DNA of 64,000 nucleotides from Chryseolinea lacunae (GTDB lineage Bacteria > Bacteroidota > Bacteroidia > Cytophagales > Cyclobacteriaceae): assembly GCF_016735595.1 (NCBI RefSeq), contig NZ_JAERRB010000003.1, forward strand, positions 1-64,000, read 5' to 3'. Of the stretch, positions 9,566 to 19,157 are shown one piece after another. Under the pieces are notes generated by a model. That model saw only the letters and a list, made by a program, of their open reading frames with translations, made no database searches and was not told the DNA's origin. A program made the translations under genes and the position numbers. Each line of letters starts with the position of its first letter. Within the stretch, counting starts at the first letter, position 1.

Positions 9566-9647
9566 TGTTATATATTTCACCTTTTTCAGCAATCAGTGAA
9601 AAGTTTAAGGTCATTATTTCATAACGCTTCTACGCTTTGACGGCTCA

Positions 9648-12600
9648 TCATTTCGATTGCCAATACTTATACTCAAATTCTTTAATGATATTTCGTTTTT
9701 CGTCCCGCATCAATTTAAGCCTCATCAGTGAGTCATATTCATAATATGTGACTTTGTTATTCGCATCACTTTGACTTGTCAATCCTATTAACGGATCATA
9801 CGTATAGGTTGTCATTTGCGCACTCTTAGGAAAAAACCGAATATCGTCATACTGACCGGAACCCAGGTTTATAGAATAACTCCCATTTGTCACAACTACA
9901 TTTTGCTCTGTCAGAATCCAATCAATTCCTGATTTCATCCAATAGCTGAGAATATAATCACCATTGCTCAGGGAGACTAAATTCTTTGAGTAACTACCTG
10001 TAAAGCTGTGGTGGCCAGTCTTAGAATTATCAATTGAGCCGTTTCCATTGCCCTCTTCAAAATTCTCAAGAAAAACATCTCCCACCGACGAATTCGCGAT
10101 TTCTGCAATAAGGAACTGCTGATCATAGCCCCATTTATATGCAGTGGAATAATTCTGTTCAAGTGACTGCTGCAGCAACCTTCCTTTTTCGTCATAGTTA
10201 GTAAACCGGACTCGTGTTGTATACCGAGGGTCCTTTAGAAACTGACCATTTACTATAGTAGAAAAACTAAAGGAATTCATCGGAGACTGAGATTCAATAG
10301 CCATCACCTGATTTAACGTTGGGAGGACTTGATTAAAAGTATTTAATAGACCGCCAACATATTTTCGGGTATTTGGCGTCCGTACTGGTATTATTTCTTT
10401 GTAAGATTCAACTGGAATTACAATGTGTCTATTTTGTAGGTTTAAAATTCCCATTGCGATACCATCAAGATTTGATTGATCTTGCAATCCAGTGTAATCC
10501 TGGGGAAATTTATAATATAGATTATTAGTATCGCCATTGGATGCCGTGACCGACTTAGCTATCATTTGAAAATGGCCGTTGACGACATCATAGGTGTATT
10601 TTTCCGAAAAGGTCAACGATTCATTTCCAAGATTATCGTACTGGTAGTGATCTTTCCGATCCAGAGTATTTCGATTTACCGGAATAGCAAAATGATGCGC
10701 ATTTATCTTAAAATATCGCTCAGAATTATACCCACCTCCAATGGGTGCCGCCAACCCCTGATCAAAAAGCATTTGCCAAACTTTGGTTGAATTGTTCGCT
10801 GTGTAAATATATTGATCACGTGAAATGGGGGCCATAACATTGTTGGTCCACTTAAAATATCTCTCCTCCAGTAAATCACCTCTTCCTCTTGTAATTGCTG
10901 GAATTGGCGTGATGATAGGATTCACAACATCCAATCCTATTTGATTTGAATAATAAAGCATCGTATTCACATTAATACTGCCTGAATTATTATAATAATA
11001 TTCAGTCATCCCATTCGGAATATTGTCAGCATCCAGATCTGAAATTTGCACTCTGCCATATCCAAAATAGGGCGCATCTCTTCCGTCTGAAAACTCATAG
11101 ATAGACTGCCCATACCGGTAACGAAAAGGGTTGTCATAGTAAACCGGAGTTCCACCACTAACAATTGAATAATAATCATGTCCCACCGGCGACACGTAGA
11201 TCGGTATATCATCGGCAGTTCCATCTAAGTATGTATATTTTCGGTTAGTCGACTTGAGTGTTATAGGGTCAAGCGTACTAATATTGCCAACTCTCAAGCC
11301 ACCAAGGTAGCGTGTAACCATTTCAAGTGATGAAGTGCTCGACGCCTTTGGCACATAAACTGTCCGACGTATTTCGCAACTGTTGAAAAAATCTACCGTA
11401 GTTGGATCAAAAGAGATGTTATAAGAGCTTCCGCCTTGAATGACGATTGACGAATCTTGAACGGCCGTTCCACTTAGTGTGTTTATTCTCTTTAAGAAGT
11501 TACCGTCTTTTTTTATAACGATATCTAAAAAGTATGTACCTAAAGGGTATAGATTATTGTCACGATATACCAGACAATAAATCTTCAATTTCTTTCCGTT
11601 CCACGCGGTTGCGGCCGTGAAATTTCCATTTGCATCAACGAAACCCGAGCTATTGACTACTGACGAAGCGTCATCCTTAAAAAGACTACTTGTTTCATCG
11701 CTATAGTGAATAACGGTTTCTTGCCGCGTATATTGATTATTCGCATAAGAGAAACCAACCTTTACACCAGTGGGGTATTGGATTGAAGTCAAAATATTTG
11801 CTTGCGAAAATGCCGGATTCGCATTTCTATTGGCACCGGGCAAAAATTCGGTTGCCTGCGATGGTAACGTGATCGTAGCTGGAGGAACCAATTGCTGATT
11901 CTGTGCCCCATTGAAAAAGCCCCAATGATCAACCGCAAGAGAAAGTTTCCCCGGTAAATTAAGTTGTTCATTGTAGGTGAAGATATATTTACTATCGACT
12001 TCATTCGACACCAAATTTATCTCACTTGTTCCTTTTAGTTTTAGTCTTTTATTATGATTGTCTGACGTGTAATTAGTTAAGCTATTGACCACGAAATTGA
12101 TTTCAGGGATGCCAGAGTAATAACCTTGATTTGCTATAAAATAGTCATTATTATCAAGGTTCGTTTTCTTCACAAGTCTATTTTCCTTGTCCCTCACCTC
12201 TACAGAAAATAAACGTCTTCCCCCTTGCAGATCAGCACGTTGATCATCATACAAAAACTTAACATAACCCGAAGAGAATTGAATATTATCTATATTAAGC
12301 TGATGATACATTGTAAAGTGAGGAGTAACCAACTCAAAGTTTTGCTGGATATTAGGCGAAGAATTTCCAACGCGATACGTTTCGGAAATGCTAGGTAACG
12401 GATGAACAAAAGATTGAGTAGAGTATAGATAATTGAAATTAATTTCTCCATATGTAGCAGACCTTATCTTGGTCAGATGCCACGTGCTTAATGAGGATGC
12501 CGTCCCTGTGGTTAATGCAGGATCGACGCTATTGCTATATGAAAACTGCCGTTGAGTAAAGTAGTAAATTGTTCCTGACTCATCGGTAACCTTCCAATCA

Positions 12601-13319
12601 GGATAAGTTCCATTTGGGATAAGTTCTATTTTTAAAGCCCCATCGCCTAAGACAGTAGGCTTAAAATTATTGTCAAAAATAAATTTACAACTTCTATTGC
12701 CGAAGTTTAAAACATAGAGATCTGACGCAAAGTCCGGTGCAGTGCCTTCATTACCAACCTCAAAGTAATTGAAGTATTCCTTTGCAGTATTTGCATGTGG
12801 CAAATTTAGCCCAGAGAACAAGATGCCTGAGTAGTTACTGGATGTAAATTGATGAGAATCACTTCCCCAGGCATAATACCATTGATCAATACTGGTTATC
12901 GGCTGTCGGGAAGTTGAAAGAATCGTAGTCGGAGCGTCCGGCATGTCGACATAAGTATCCGCAAAACCACCTTGAAAATCTGGCCGGCCTCGTGTTATTG
13001 CTGTGATCGAACCGCCAGCGCTAAGAGCCCACCCTAGGCCCACTTCACTGGCATCCTCCTTCACCTTGATTCCTCCGGCGTGATACTGAATCGAGATGGG
13101 AAATGCTACAGTTCCCTCATTGATAGTATAGATAGGGACCGAAATATTGGGAATACCTGTAAAATTGCTCACCGGTACCTGGCCAAACTTGGTAAGGGCG
13201 CTAACATCAGGTGGTGGCGGATTTACAATATTTAGCGATGGGCCCGTCTGGCATTTGGCATCCAACTGACATGCAAGTAATAACGCTAGTGCAAAAAGCC
13301 AGCTTAGTTTATTAATCAT
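9648..13319 (-). CDS. Large secreted YD/RHS-type protein
   Basis: A 1223-aa protein. ATG 13319 places a signal peptide at the start (MINKLSWLFALALLLACQLDA); an in-frame start 10 codons earlier would spoil it. The N-terminal part (PPPPDVSALTKFGQVPVSNF, GIPNISVPIY, YHAGGIKVKEDASEVGLGW) is the beta-rich region usual at the start of Bacteroidota RHS-associated proteins. The long middle is beta-rich with NG/YY-rich stretches. The C-terminus has YD-like repeats (TTYTYDPLIGLTSQSDANNK, YYEYDSLMRLKLMRDEKRN). It is the first gene of a four-gene minus-strand set with the DUF6443 protein, the RHS toxin and the immunity candidate. The likely role is part of the RHS shell or delivery apparatus outside the cell; this is inferred. 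Confidence 0.8.
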   Translation of the reverse strand: MINKLSWLFALALLLACQLDAKCQTGPSLNIVNPPPPDVSALTKFGQVPVSNFTGIPNISVPIYTINEGTVAFPISIQYHAGGIKVKEDASEVGLGWALSAGGSITAITRGRPDFQGGFADTYVDMPDAPTTILSTSRQPITSIDQWYYAWGSDSHQFTSSNYSGILFSGLNLPHANTAKEYFNYFEVGNEGTAPDFASDLYVLNFGNRSCKFIFDNNFKPTVLGDGALKIELIPNGTYPDWKVTDESGTIYYFTQRQFSYSNSVDPALTTGTASSLSTWHLTKIRSATYGEINFNYLYSTQSFVHPLPSISETYRVGNSSPNIQQNFELVTPHFTMYHQLNIDNIQFSSGYVKFLYDDQRADLQGGRRLFSVEVRDKENRLVKKTNLDNNDYFIANQGYYSGIPEINFVVNSLTNYTSDNHNKRLKLKGTSEINLVSNEVDSKYIFTYNEQLNLPGKLSLAVDHWGFFNGAQNQQLVPPATITLPSQATEFLPGANRNANPAFSQANILTSIQYPTGVKVGFSYANNQYTRQETVIHYSDETSSLFKDDASSVVNSSGFVDANGNFTAATAWNGKKLKIYCLVYRDNNLYPLGTYFLDIVIKKDGNFLKRINTLSGTAVQDSSIVIQGGSSYNISFDPTTVDFFNSCEIRRTVYVPKASSTSSLEMVTRYLGGLRVGNISTLDPITLKSTNRKYTYLDGTADDIPIYVSPVGHDYYSIVSGGTPVYYDNPFRYRYGQSIYEFSDGRDAPYFGYGRVQISDLDADNIPNGMTEYYYNNSGSINVNTMLYYSNQIGLDVVNPIITPIPAITRGRGDLLEERYFKWTNNVMAPISRDQYIYTANNSTKVWQMLFDQGLAAPIGGGYNSERYFKINAHHFAIPVNRNTLDRKDHYQYDNLGNESLTFSEKYTYDVVNGHFQMIAKSVTASNGDTNNLYYKFPQDYTGLQDQSNLDGIAMGILNLQNRHIVIPVESYKEIIPVRTPNTRKYVGGLLNTFNQVLPTLNQVMAIESQSPMNSFSFSTIVNGQFLKDPRYTTRVRFTNYDEKGRLLQQSLEQNYSTAYKWGYDQQFLIAEIANSSVGDVFLENFEEGNGNGSIDNSKTGHHSFTGSYSKNLVSLSNGDYILSYWMKSGIDWILTEQNVVVTNGSYSINLGSGQYDDIRFFPKSAQMTTYTYDPLIGLTSQSDANNKVTYYEYDSLMRLKLMRDEKRNIIKEFEYKYWQSK

Positions 13320-13600
13320 AGAAAATTCATCAAATAACAATAGACACAAAATGCTCCTCCGTATTTCTATTGCAATAGAAACGATACGGCTTACTCAACA
13401 TATTAAAATCCAGAAAAGTGTGATAATAGAATATCAATCAGAACTTCACAAATAGCCGCAGCACTAAACTAACACACAATTTTTTACTTGCTCCAATGGA
13501 TGTAAACTTAAACGTTTTATTTTATATGCAAAACCTACTTTTAAAAAATTTCTTTCGCTGCTTTGGATTCCATCCATTGACGATACTTACTCAATGTATT

Positions 13601-13815
13601 GGAAAATCCGAAGTGGCTGACCATCTTTTTCCGTTTTGCCCTGACCATCAATTTTTAGATAACGTGACCATCCAATTCCCCCACCATTTGACCAGAAACG
13701 AGTCTAGCAATCAAGGGCTTCGAAAGCTAGAGGATATTCAAGCCTTCAGCTAACTTTAGCTGGTCAAGCCGTCCTAAAACAGAGTGGTCAATGGGTGGGG
13801 ATCTCCACCAGGGCT
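13601..13815. repeat. Dispersed ~215-bp repeat, copy A (probable IS21-like terminus)
   Basis: Shares a long block with copies at 18655-18880 and 20585-20808: TCCGAAGTGGCTGACCATC, TTTTGCCCTGACCATCAATT, ACGTGACCATCCAATTC, ACCAGAAACGAGTCTAGCAA, TAACTTTAGCTGGTCA and a final GTCAATGGG-like segment. TGACCA recurs four times with 23-24 bp spacing. Multiple short terminal repeats of this kind are typical of IS21-family ends. No transposase is present. The rest of the 840-bp stretch between 13320 and 14160 holds no convincing gene. Confidence 0.75.
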
Positions 13816-13908
13816 CCCCTCATCTTTGTATCTAATTTGCGGCCTAACGAATAGCCTTTCCTGATAATTGAAGTCCCATTTTCCTACATGAATTTTGACT
13901 TTGCGTGA

Positions 13909-13970
13909 AGGTGGAGAATCGGTGCACTGAAATTTCCAAGCAGCCCAATGAATTGAAAATCAAAGAATAA
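13909..13970. repeat. Short dispersed repeat, copy 1 (GGTGGAGAATCGGTGCAC type)
   Basis: The segment AGGTGGAGAATCGGTGCACT, followed by a CCAA...AATTGAAAAT tail, recurs with changes at 19777-19850 and 28731-28790. It lies about 95 bp from repeat copy A, so it may be another part of the same element or its opposite end. No coding potential is seen. Confidence 0.5.
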
Positions 13971-14159
13971 AAAATTTGGAACGACTCCCTCTTGGCACTG
14001 TTGACTAAATATCCATCAACCATACCGGATGGAAATAGTCTGACCCTTTCGTAGTTCCATAAGTTAATAATTCTCTACCTTCTAATCTCCTCTTGAGAAG
14101 CATCAGGATCGAATTGGCTATCTTTAGTTTATCCTCATACTATTTGCTAAATCATTTAA

Positions 14160-16892
14160 ATGACGATTTCTATGGCCGCAAAGGGAAACGAATTTGAACT
14201 TCAGGTTTTGCAGTACCTGCGCAGTCTGTTTGGCGAGTTAGAATTTCCAATTATCGAAGCACGCAGGCAGAAAGCCGGCACGCAAAATGGTTTCGATATT
14301 AGGATTGGATTTTTAGATCAAAATGGGCGAGAGCGCAAATTCTATTTTGAATGCAAGGAATATAAAACGAGTATTAGCTGGAATGAAATATCCGTAAAAC
14401 TTCAAGAACTATATGCCTCCAATCATCAAGCAGACGGATATATCGCGTTATCCCCGTACGTCGATTTTTCCAACATCCAAATAAATATTATTGATTCCCT
14501 TCAGCGTACACTAAAATGCCCGATTAAATACTGGACGCCAGAAAATAATGTAAAGGAATACTTTTCTCTGAGCGACGACCTTTATTTCAAGCTGTATGGC
14601 GAACGTGTTTCTTTGAGTGATATTGACAGAACCCATATCAGGCACAAACTGAGAGCATATGTGTTAAATATTCTAAGAGAAAGAGATGAATTGGTGACTA
14701 ATTCATCGACTAACAAAATACCCCGGGAACTCACACTCAAAATCCCCAGGATTCACGAGGATGACATCATAGGTAGGACTAGGGAATTGCAGGAGATACA
14801 TACTCTGTTATTTAGAAATAGACGCACGGTATTAATTAACGGCCTTGGTGGAATAGGAAAAACTACCATAGCACAGGGGTACGTGAGTAAATACTATAAC
14901 GAGTATGAGCATATCGCTTGGGTCTCACAACTTACGGGGGATATTGTCGATGATTTAATAAATACAGAAGGCCTCTTGAAAAATCTATCGATATTAAAAT
15001 CGGGCAAAGATATCATGCCACTTTTTTACGAGCTCATGGGTAAACTAAAATCGATCCCTGAAAAGCCAAATTTGTTAATTCTGGACAGCGTGGATGAGAC
15101 GCTGACGGACTTTAAGGATATTTTGCCTGGGCAGCCTACCTGGCATGTACTTCTTACTTCGAGAGAAACTGTGCCTGGCTTTTTTTCAAGGGAACTTGGC
15201 TTTTTAGAACCTAAAGAGGCTGTCGCTTTGTTTCAAAAACATTGCCAGTTGATCAGGGATGAAGCGGAAATTTTGAGCATTCTAGGCGTCGTTGATTACC
15301 ACACGCTTACAATAGAAATTCTTTCGAAGACGGCCCAATTTCAAAGGACCGATGTTTACGCTTTGAAAAATGCGATAGAGGCTGACCTTCAGGCCAACGT
15401 ATATATTGATCATAAGGGAGGTAGAATAGATCGCGTTCAATCGTATCTCATCTCTATTTTTAACCTGAGCAAATTAAGTGAAGATGAGTTATGGGTGATG
15501 AAGCAATTTGCATGTTTACCTACAAATTTTCATGCTTATAATTTAGTCCATAAACTAATCAGCCCAGGATTTGACCGAAGAACGATGCTGTCGGAAGCAC
15601 TAAATCGGTTGGCGCAATTGGGATGGATTCTGCACAATAAGGAGGGTGACGCTTATAAAATGCACGTGGTGATAAAAGGCGTTGTCATTAAGAAGTTGTC
15701 AATACTATTGCATGACGTTGCTGGGCTGATGACTGTCATTTCTTATAACTTGGAAATACAAGGTTACGAGGATCCTACCGAAAAATTTGTTTGGATCCCT
15801 TTCGGTCAATCCATTCTTCGTCCATTTGAGAATGATACCTCCGCAGTAGTTGCGCTGTTACAAAACCGGCTTGCTCTCATTCTGAATGTTCGAGGAAAAT
15901 TTCCCGAGGCGAAGGAAATATTGGAGAAGGCACGGCATTCAGATGAACAGCGTCACGATCTTGGTGCCGCTGCATTCACATACTCAAATCTTGGATTGGT
16001 TTACCAATCGTTGGGGGACTACCGGAATGCGCGAAGGCTTCTGAAGCAAGCTGTAGACGAAAGCGTTAGGCTCTTTGGGGCCGACGATCCGATAACGCTT
16101 TCCAGGAGCCAGAATTTAGCAGGTGTCCTTATTGAATCCGGAGATCTTATGCAGGGGCGATCGTTGTTGGAAAATGTTATAAAGTCGAACGAGAAGCGCC
16201 TTGGCATCGACCATCCTGACACAACCAATGCATATGCTAGTCTGGGCGCAGTGCTTTATAGTATTGGAGAATACTCCAATGCACAAGCGATGCTAGAGCG
16301 AGCTATTCGGCTATTGGAAGATAATTTTGGTCCGGACCATTCAAATTTAGCTCAGGCTTGGTCGCATCTTGCATTGGTGCTTCTGGCTCTCGATAAAAAT
16401 GCAGAGGCCGTATCTCTTTTTGAAAAAGTCAGCAATGCAGTTGAGAAGAAATTTGGATCTGACCACCCGAAAAATATTACAAGTTGGAGTAATCTTGCTG
16501 TTGCTTTAACACAAATCGGCAACTATTCACGCGCACGATTCCTTGTAGAGAATGCCCTAAAATTGGCGCAACAAGTGCTCGGTCCCAATCATCCGGACAT
16601 CTCTGCAATTTATTTAAGTATTGCTAATGTAATGAAGGCCCAAGGGGACTTTGCGGGAGCACGACCGCTTCTTGAAAAGGCTGTTGAGCTGGATGAATTG
16701 AATTTTGGGTTGAATCATTTGAATACTGCGATAAATTATGCCAACCTGGCGATAGTACTCAAAAGGCTTGGAGAATTTGTTACTGCTCGCGAGTTCTCTA
16801 CAAAAAGCCTTGCAATTATGGAAGCTACGTTGCCGGAAGGCCATCCGTACATTGATAAGGTTCGGAGGACCAACGAATCTCTACACTCCTAG
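14160..16892 (+). CDS. STAND NTPase: PD-(D/E)XK (Mrr-like) nuclease - NB-ARC - TPR; candidate anti-phage defence protein
   Basis: A 910-aa cytosolic protein with three parts. Residues ~5-125 form a restriction-endonuclease-like PD-(D/E)XK domain: Asp46 in NGFDIRIGF and Glu64-x-Lys66 in FYFECKEYK. Residues ~200-520 form an NB-ARC/STAND ATPase: Walker A GLGGIGKTT (228-236), Walker B LLILDSVDE (305-313) and sensor LLTSRE (331-336). Residues ~570-905 are tetratricopeptide repeats of ~42 aa with the 'FGxDHP' motif (e.g. LFGADDPITLSRSQNLAGVL, LGIDHPDTTNAYASLGAVLY). In known STAND defence proteins the repeat arm senses a trigger, the ATPase oligomerises, and the N-terminal effector cuts nucleic acid. 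By analogy this should be a trigger-activated nuclease. It is flanked by mobile-element repeats. Confidence 0.9.
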   Translation: MTISMAAKGNEFELQVLQYLRSLFGELEFPIIEARRQKAGTQNGFDIRIGFLDQNGRERKFYFECKEYKTSISWNEISVKLQELYASNHQADGYIALSPYVDFSNIQINIIDSLQRTLKCPIKYWTPENNVKEYFSLSDDLYFKLYGERVSLSDIDRTHIRHKLRAYVLNILRERDELVTNSSTNKIPRELTLKIPRIHEDDIIGRTRELQEIHTLLFRNRRTVLINGLGGIGKTTIAQGYVSKYYNEYEHIAWVSQLTGDIVDDLINTEGLLKNLSILKSGKDIMPLFYELMGKLKSIPEKPNLLILDSVDETLTDFKDILPGQPTWHVLLTSRETVPGFFSRELGFLEPKEAVALFQKHCQLIRDEAEILSILGVVDYHTLTIEILSKTAQFQRTDVYALKNAIEADLQANVYIDHKGGRIDRVQSYLISIFNLSKLSEDELWVMKQFACLPTNFHAYNLVHKLISPGFDRRTMLSEALNRLAQLGWILHNKEGDAYKMHVVIKGVVIKKLSILLHDVAGLMTVISYNLEIQGYEDPTEKFVWIPFGQSILRPFENDTSAVVALLQNRLALILNVRGKFPEAKEILEKARHSDEQRHDLGAAAFTYSNLGLVYQSLGDYRNARRLLKQAVDESVRLFGADDPITLSRSQNLAGVLIESGDLMQGRSLLENVIKSNEKRLGIDHPDTTNAYASLGAVLYSIGEYSNAQAMLERAIRLLEDNFGPDHSNLAQAWSHLALVLLALDKNAEAVSLFEKVSNAVEKKFGSDHPKNITSWSNLAVALTQIGNYSRARFLVENALKLAQQVLGPNHPDISAIYLSIANVMKAQGDFAGARPLLEKAVELDELNFGLNHLNTAINYANLAIVLKRLGEFVTAREFSTKSLAIMEATLPEGHPYIDKVRRTNESLHS

Positions 16893-17128
16893 CCGTTCAT
16901 TTTCCCAGTCGGCACACGAGCACCCATTACGGGCCGGTGATTCTCAACAAAGTGTTGAGTCGAGAATTGGGCCCACCTATATGGCAATCACAACTACCCC
17001 TACCGAATTGGCTCCCGTACTATTTCAATATAAGAAAATCGCGTTCCGTTCTACATCTTGTTAACCGAAACAATTCACCCAATGGGTTTTGGAACTATTT
17101 TAATACATTTTTCATTGCTGTAACAATT

Positions 17129-17881
17129 ATGCAACTGAAAAACCTGATCACCGATGCCAACCGGGAACTTTATAAACGAGTGACCGAGAATCTTCCTATT
17201 CAATTTAAGAAATCAAATAACAATTCTTGGGGATCGAACAAAGAAGAAAAAAGAATCATCATCAGTCACTGTGAAACAAATCATCCTGAGGCTTCTTTTA
17301 CCCATGAACTGCTTCACATTGACACTCAAATGCAAGGCTACCGTCGACTTAGGTCTGGCCTTTCCCTAAACAGCGCAGTATTGGAACAGTTACCCTTTCT
17401 CTGTGAAATGATCGACAACGAATTCCAGCATCACAAGATGTATTCGAAGTTTCTTCAATTAGGATATCCTCCCCACGAATTCTATAACGACGCGGACGCC
17501 CAGGCTGATCAATATGTCTCAAATGGAATAGAAGCCAAAGGGCAATCCCTGACTTCCATTACGAGTATCTACTTTACGCTAATTGCACCAGGTGGGTCCA
17601 TTCCGAGTGAAAGAATAGCTACGTTGAAGAATGAATTCAGGAAGTATGATCAAGGGGCGTTCCGCGAACGCTTCGACGATATTGATAAGATCATCCATGC
17701 ATGGACGGTTGATTCAACGTATCATGCCGAGCGACATATTATTGATGTGCTCAATGTACTTGGATGCGGAGACACATGGGTTAGTTATTTTCACAATGCA
17801 GAGAACTTCCCTCAAGACGGATTTTTTACAACGCGAACATTTACCATTGATGATATCAACAAAGCCTATGCGTCCAAGTGA
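17129..17881 (+). CDS. HExxH-motif putative zinc metallopeptidase-like protein
   Basis: A 250-aa protein. I choose the ATG at 17129 (MQLKNLITDANRELYKRV); the 64 codons upstream in frame look non-coding. The motif FTHELLHIDTQMQGY (His59-Glu60-x-x-His63) is a zincin-type HExxH, and acidic/His-rich helices follow (LCEMIDNEFQHHKMYSKF). No signal peptide or membrane segment is seen, so it should be cytoplasmic. I do not recognise the family. It lies 236 bp after the STAND gene on the same strand and could be co-expressed with it. A protease paired with a STAND sensor is plausible but unproven. Confidence 0.65.
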   Translation: MQLKNLITDANRELYKRVTENLPIQFKKSNNNSWGSNKEEKRIIISHCETNHPEASFTHELLHIDTQMQGYRRLRSGLSLNSAVLEQLPFLCEMIDNEFQHHKMYSKFLQLGYPPHEFYNDADAQADQYVSNGIEAKGQSLTSITSIYFTLIAPGGSIPSERIATLKNEFRKYDQGAFRERFDDIDKIIHAWTVDSTYHAERHIIDVLNVLGCGDTWVSYFHNAENFPQDGFFTTRTFTIDDINKAYASK

Positions 17882-17990
17882 CCAATAATTTCAGCTATTA
17901 TAAACGTGATGAAAAGGTTAGAAGCTCTTGATAATTCTATTTGAATACTCGCTTTAAGAACCTACAATACAGCATATGTTTTATCCTTTG

Positions 17991-18500
17991 TTATGCACAG
18001 TTGCATACGCACTTACTCCAACCCAATTTTAGCATGTCTCCAAGTTCCACATCCGATACATTACTGTCCACCGATATAGGTTCTTCCTTTGTACCCATAA
18101 ACCCTCTATTCTTTCCTGTTGGTCCCCCATTAATTGTCGGAGCAAGTCTAATTTTGCCATCTTTTTCACTAATCATCAGATGAAGGGCATTTCTATAATG
18201 TTCCTTTCTGTTTTTGAATCCTGCTTTCTTCAAGTAGTCGGTATACTTGCCGTCAATATCTTTTGTCATTTTCAGGTCGTCTCTGCTCTGTCCAAGGTGA
18301 TGTCTTAGCGTTTGTCCGAGAAGAATTGAGTCCCCATCAGGGTGAAGTATTGTGAGATACGTAGATATGATACCATACGAGTCCTTTATTCGGTCAACCG
18401 TTTCAATGACTATTTTGTCAGGATACAACGTGGCACCCGCACCTAACACTTTCGGCTTGTGTTTCTTTTGCCCTAATTTAAATATCTCCAAAATGTTCAT
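17991..18500 (-). CDS. CdiI-like contact-dependent inhibition immunity protein
   Basis: A 169-aa protein. ATG 18500 is preferred over a TTG two codons upstream. The layout resembles CdiI immunity proteins once filed as DUF1436: a central LGQTLRHHLGQSR helix, YTDYLKKAGFKNRKEHYRNA, then IRLAPTINGGPTGKNRGFMG, and a C-terminal SDVELGDMLKLGWSKC helix. Such proteins bind and block a partner toxin nuclease. No matching toxin lies beside it, so it would be an orphan immunity gene. Short near-identical sequences (TGCAA-Y-TGTGCATAAC) flank it: one ends the gene and an inverted one lies at its start, next to an attC-like palindrome. That is a gene-cassette-like arrangement. Confidence 0.6.
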   Translation of the reverse strand: MNILEIFKLGQKKHKPKVLGAGATLYPDKIVIETVDRIKDSYGIISTYLTILHPDGDSILLGQTLRHHLGQSRDDLKMTKDIDGKYTDYLKKAGFKNRKEHYRNALHLMISEKDGKIRLAPTINGGPTGKNRGFMGTKEEPISVDSNVSDVELGDMLKLGWSKCVCNCA

Positions 18501-18510
18501 ATGCAATTGT

Positions 18511-18583
18511 GCATAACGTTTTGTGCATAAGCAGTGGCGCGAATTCGAAGCGCTTCACTGTCCCACGACACCAAACGTTATTT
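18511..18583. other. attC-like imperfect palindrome upstream of the CdiI-like gene
   Basis: The outer arms GCATAACGTTTTGTG and CACCAAACGTTATTTG pair, then CAGTG with CACTG and GCGC with GCGC around GAATTCGAA, with a few unpaired bases in the arms. Read on the minus strand, in the direction of the immunity gene, it ends in GTTATGC directly before the gene's leader. Nested arms ending in GTTRRRY-like bases are the layout of integron attC sites, though GTTATGC departs from the consensus. A half-site GCATAAC follows the gene's stop. No integrase is visible. Confidence 0.45.
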
Positions 18584-18654
18584 GAAAAACTAAACTACAA
18601 AATTACACTGAACCCCGCCATTGATTATGCACGTTGTTATAGCCTGTGCTTTTT

Positions 18655-18880
18655 GGAGAGTCCGAAGTGGCTCACCATCTTTTGCCGTTTTGCCCTGACC
18701 ATCAATTTTTAGATCACGTGACCACCCAATTCCGCCACCATTTGAACCAGAAACGAATCTAGCAATGAGGCGGCTCCAACCACCCTAACCCTAGGCCAAG
18801 TTCAAGCCCTCCGGTAACTTTAGCTGGTCACGCCCTCCTGAAACAAAATGTTCAATGGGGTCGAAATCTCGGCAAGGGCC
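18655..18880. repeat. Dispersed ~215-bp repeat, copy B (probable IS21-like terminus)
   Basis: Copy of the repeat at 13601 in the same orientation: TCCGAAGTGGCTCACCATC, TTTTGCCCTGACCATCAATT, GATCACGTGACCACCCAATT, TAACTTTAGCTGGTCACGCC. It has an extra ~25-bp insert in its middle compared with copies A and C. It fills most of the gap between the attC-like site and the gene at 18975. Confidence 0.75.
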
Positions 18881-18974
18881 GCAAGATTTCTAAATGGCAG
18901 AAAATATTTGAAAAAAGCCCAAAAAAGGCGAAATTTGACCAAACCAAAGTTCGTACGACTTTCGTTGAACGGAT

Positions 18975-19157
18975 ATGTATAAGGCCTACGTGTATCACAA
19001 TTTTGAAGAAAAAGAGGCTCTTGAAAAAGAGCTACTAGCCAAGATACCGGCCAAAAAAAGGAAAGCACTGTCAAAGGCACTAATGGACTTTTTTCACAGG
19101 CCTGTCGCAGAGGACAATTCTAATGTCCTCCCTCCATTGAAAAATAATAAAAAATGA
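18975..19157 (+). CDS. Small basic helical protein overlapping a nucleotidyltransferase-like gene
   Basis: A 60-aa, lysine-rich, predicted helical protein (MYKAYVYHNFEEKEALEKEL, AKKRKALSKALMDFFHRP). Its stop overlaps the ATG of the next gene by 4 bp (ATGA), the mark of translational coupling. Family not recognised. The small-gene-first layout with a minimal-nucleotidyltransferase-like partner recalls toxin-antitoxin pairs of the MNT type, but I see no HEPN motif here. It could also be only a DNA-binding or adaptor partner. Confidence 0.6.
   Translation: MYKAYVYHNFEEKEALEKELLAKIPAKKRKALSKALMDFFHRPVAEDNSNVLPPLKNNKK

Noticed and set aside
13496-13753. 85-codon frame
   Set aside because: More than half is encoded by dispersed repeat copy A.
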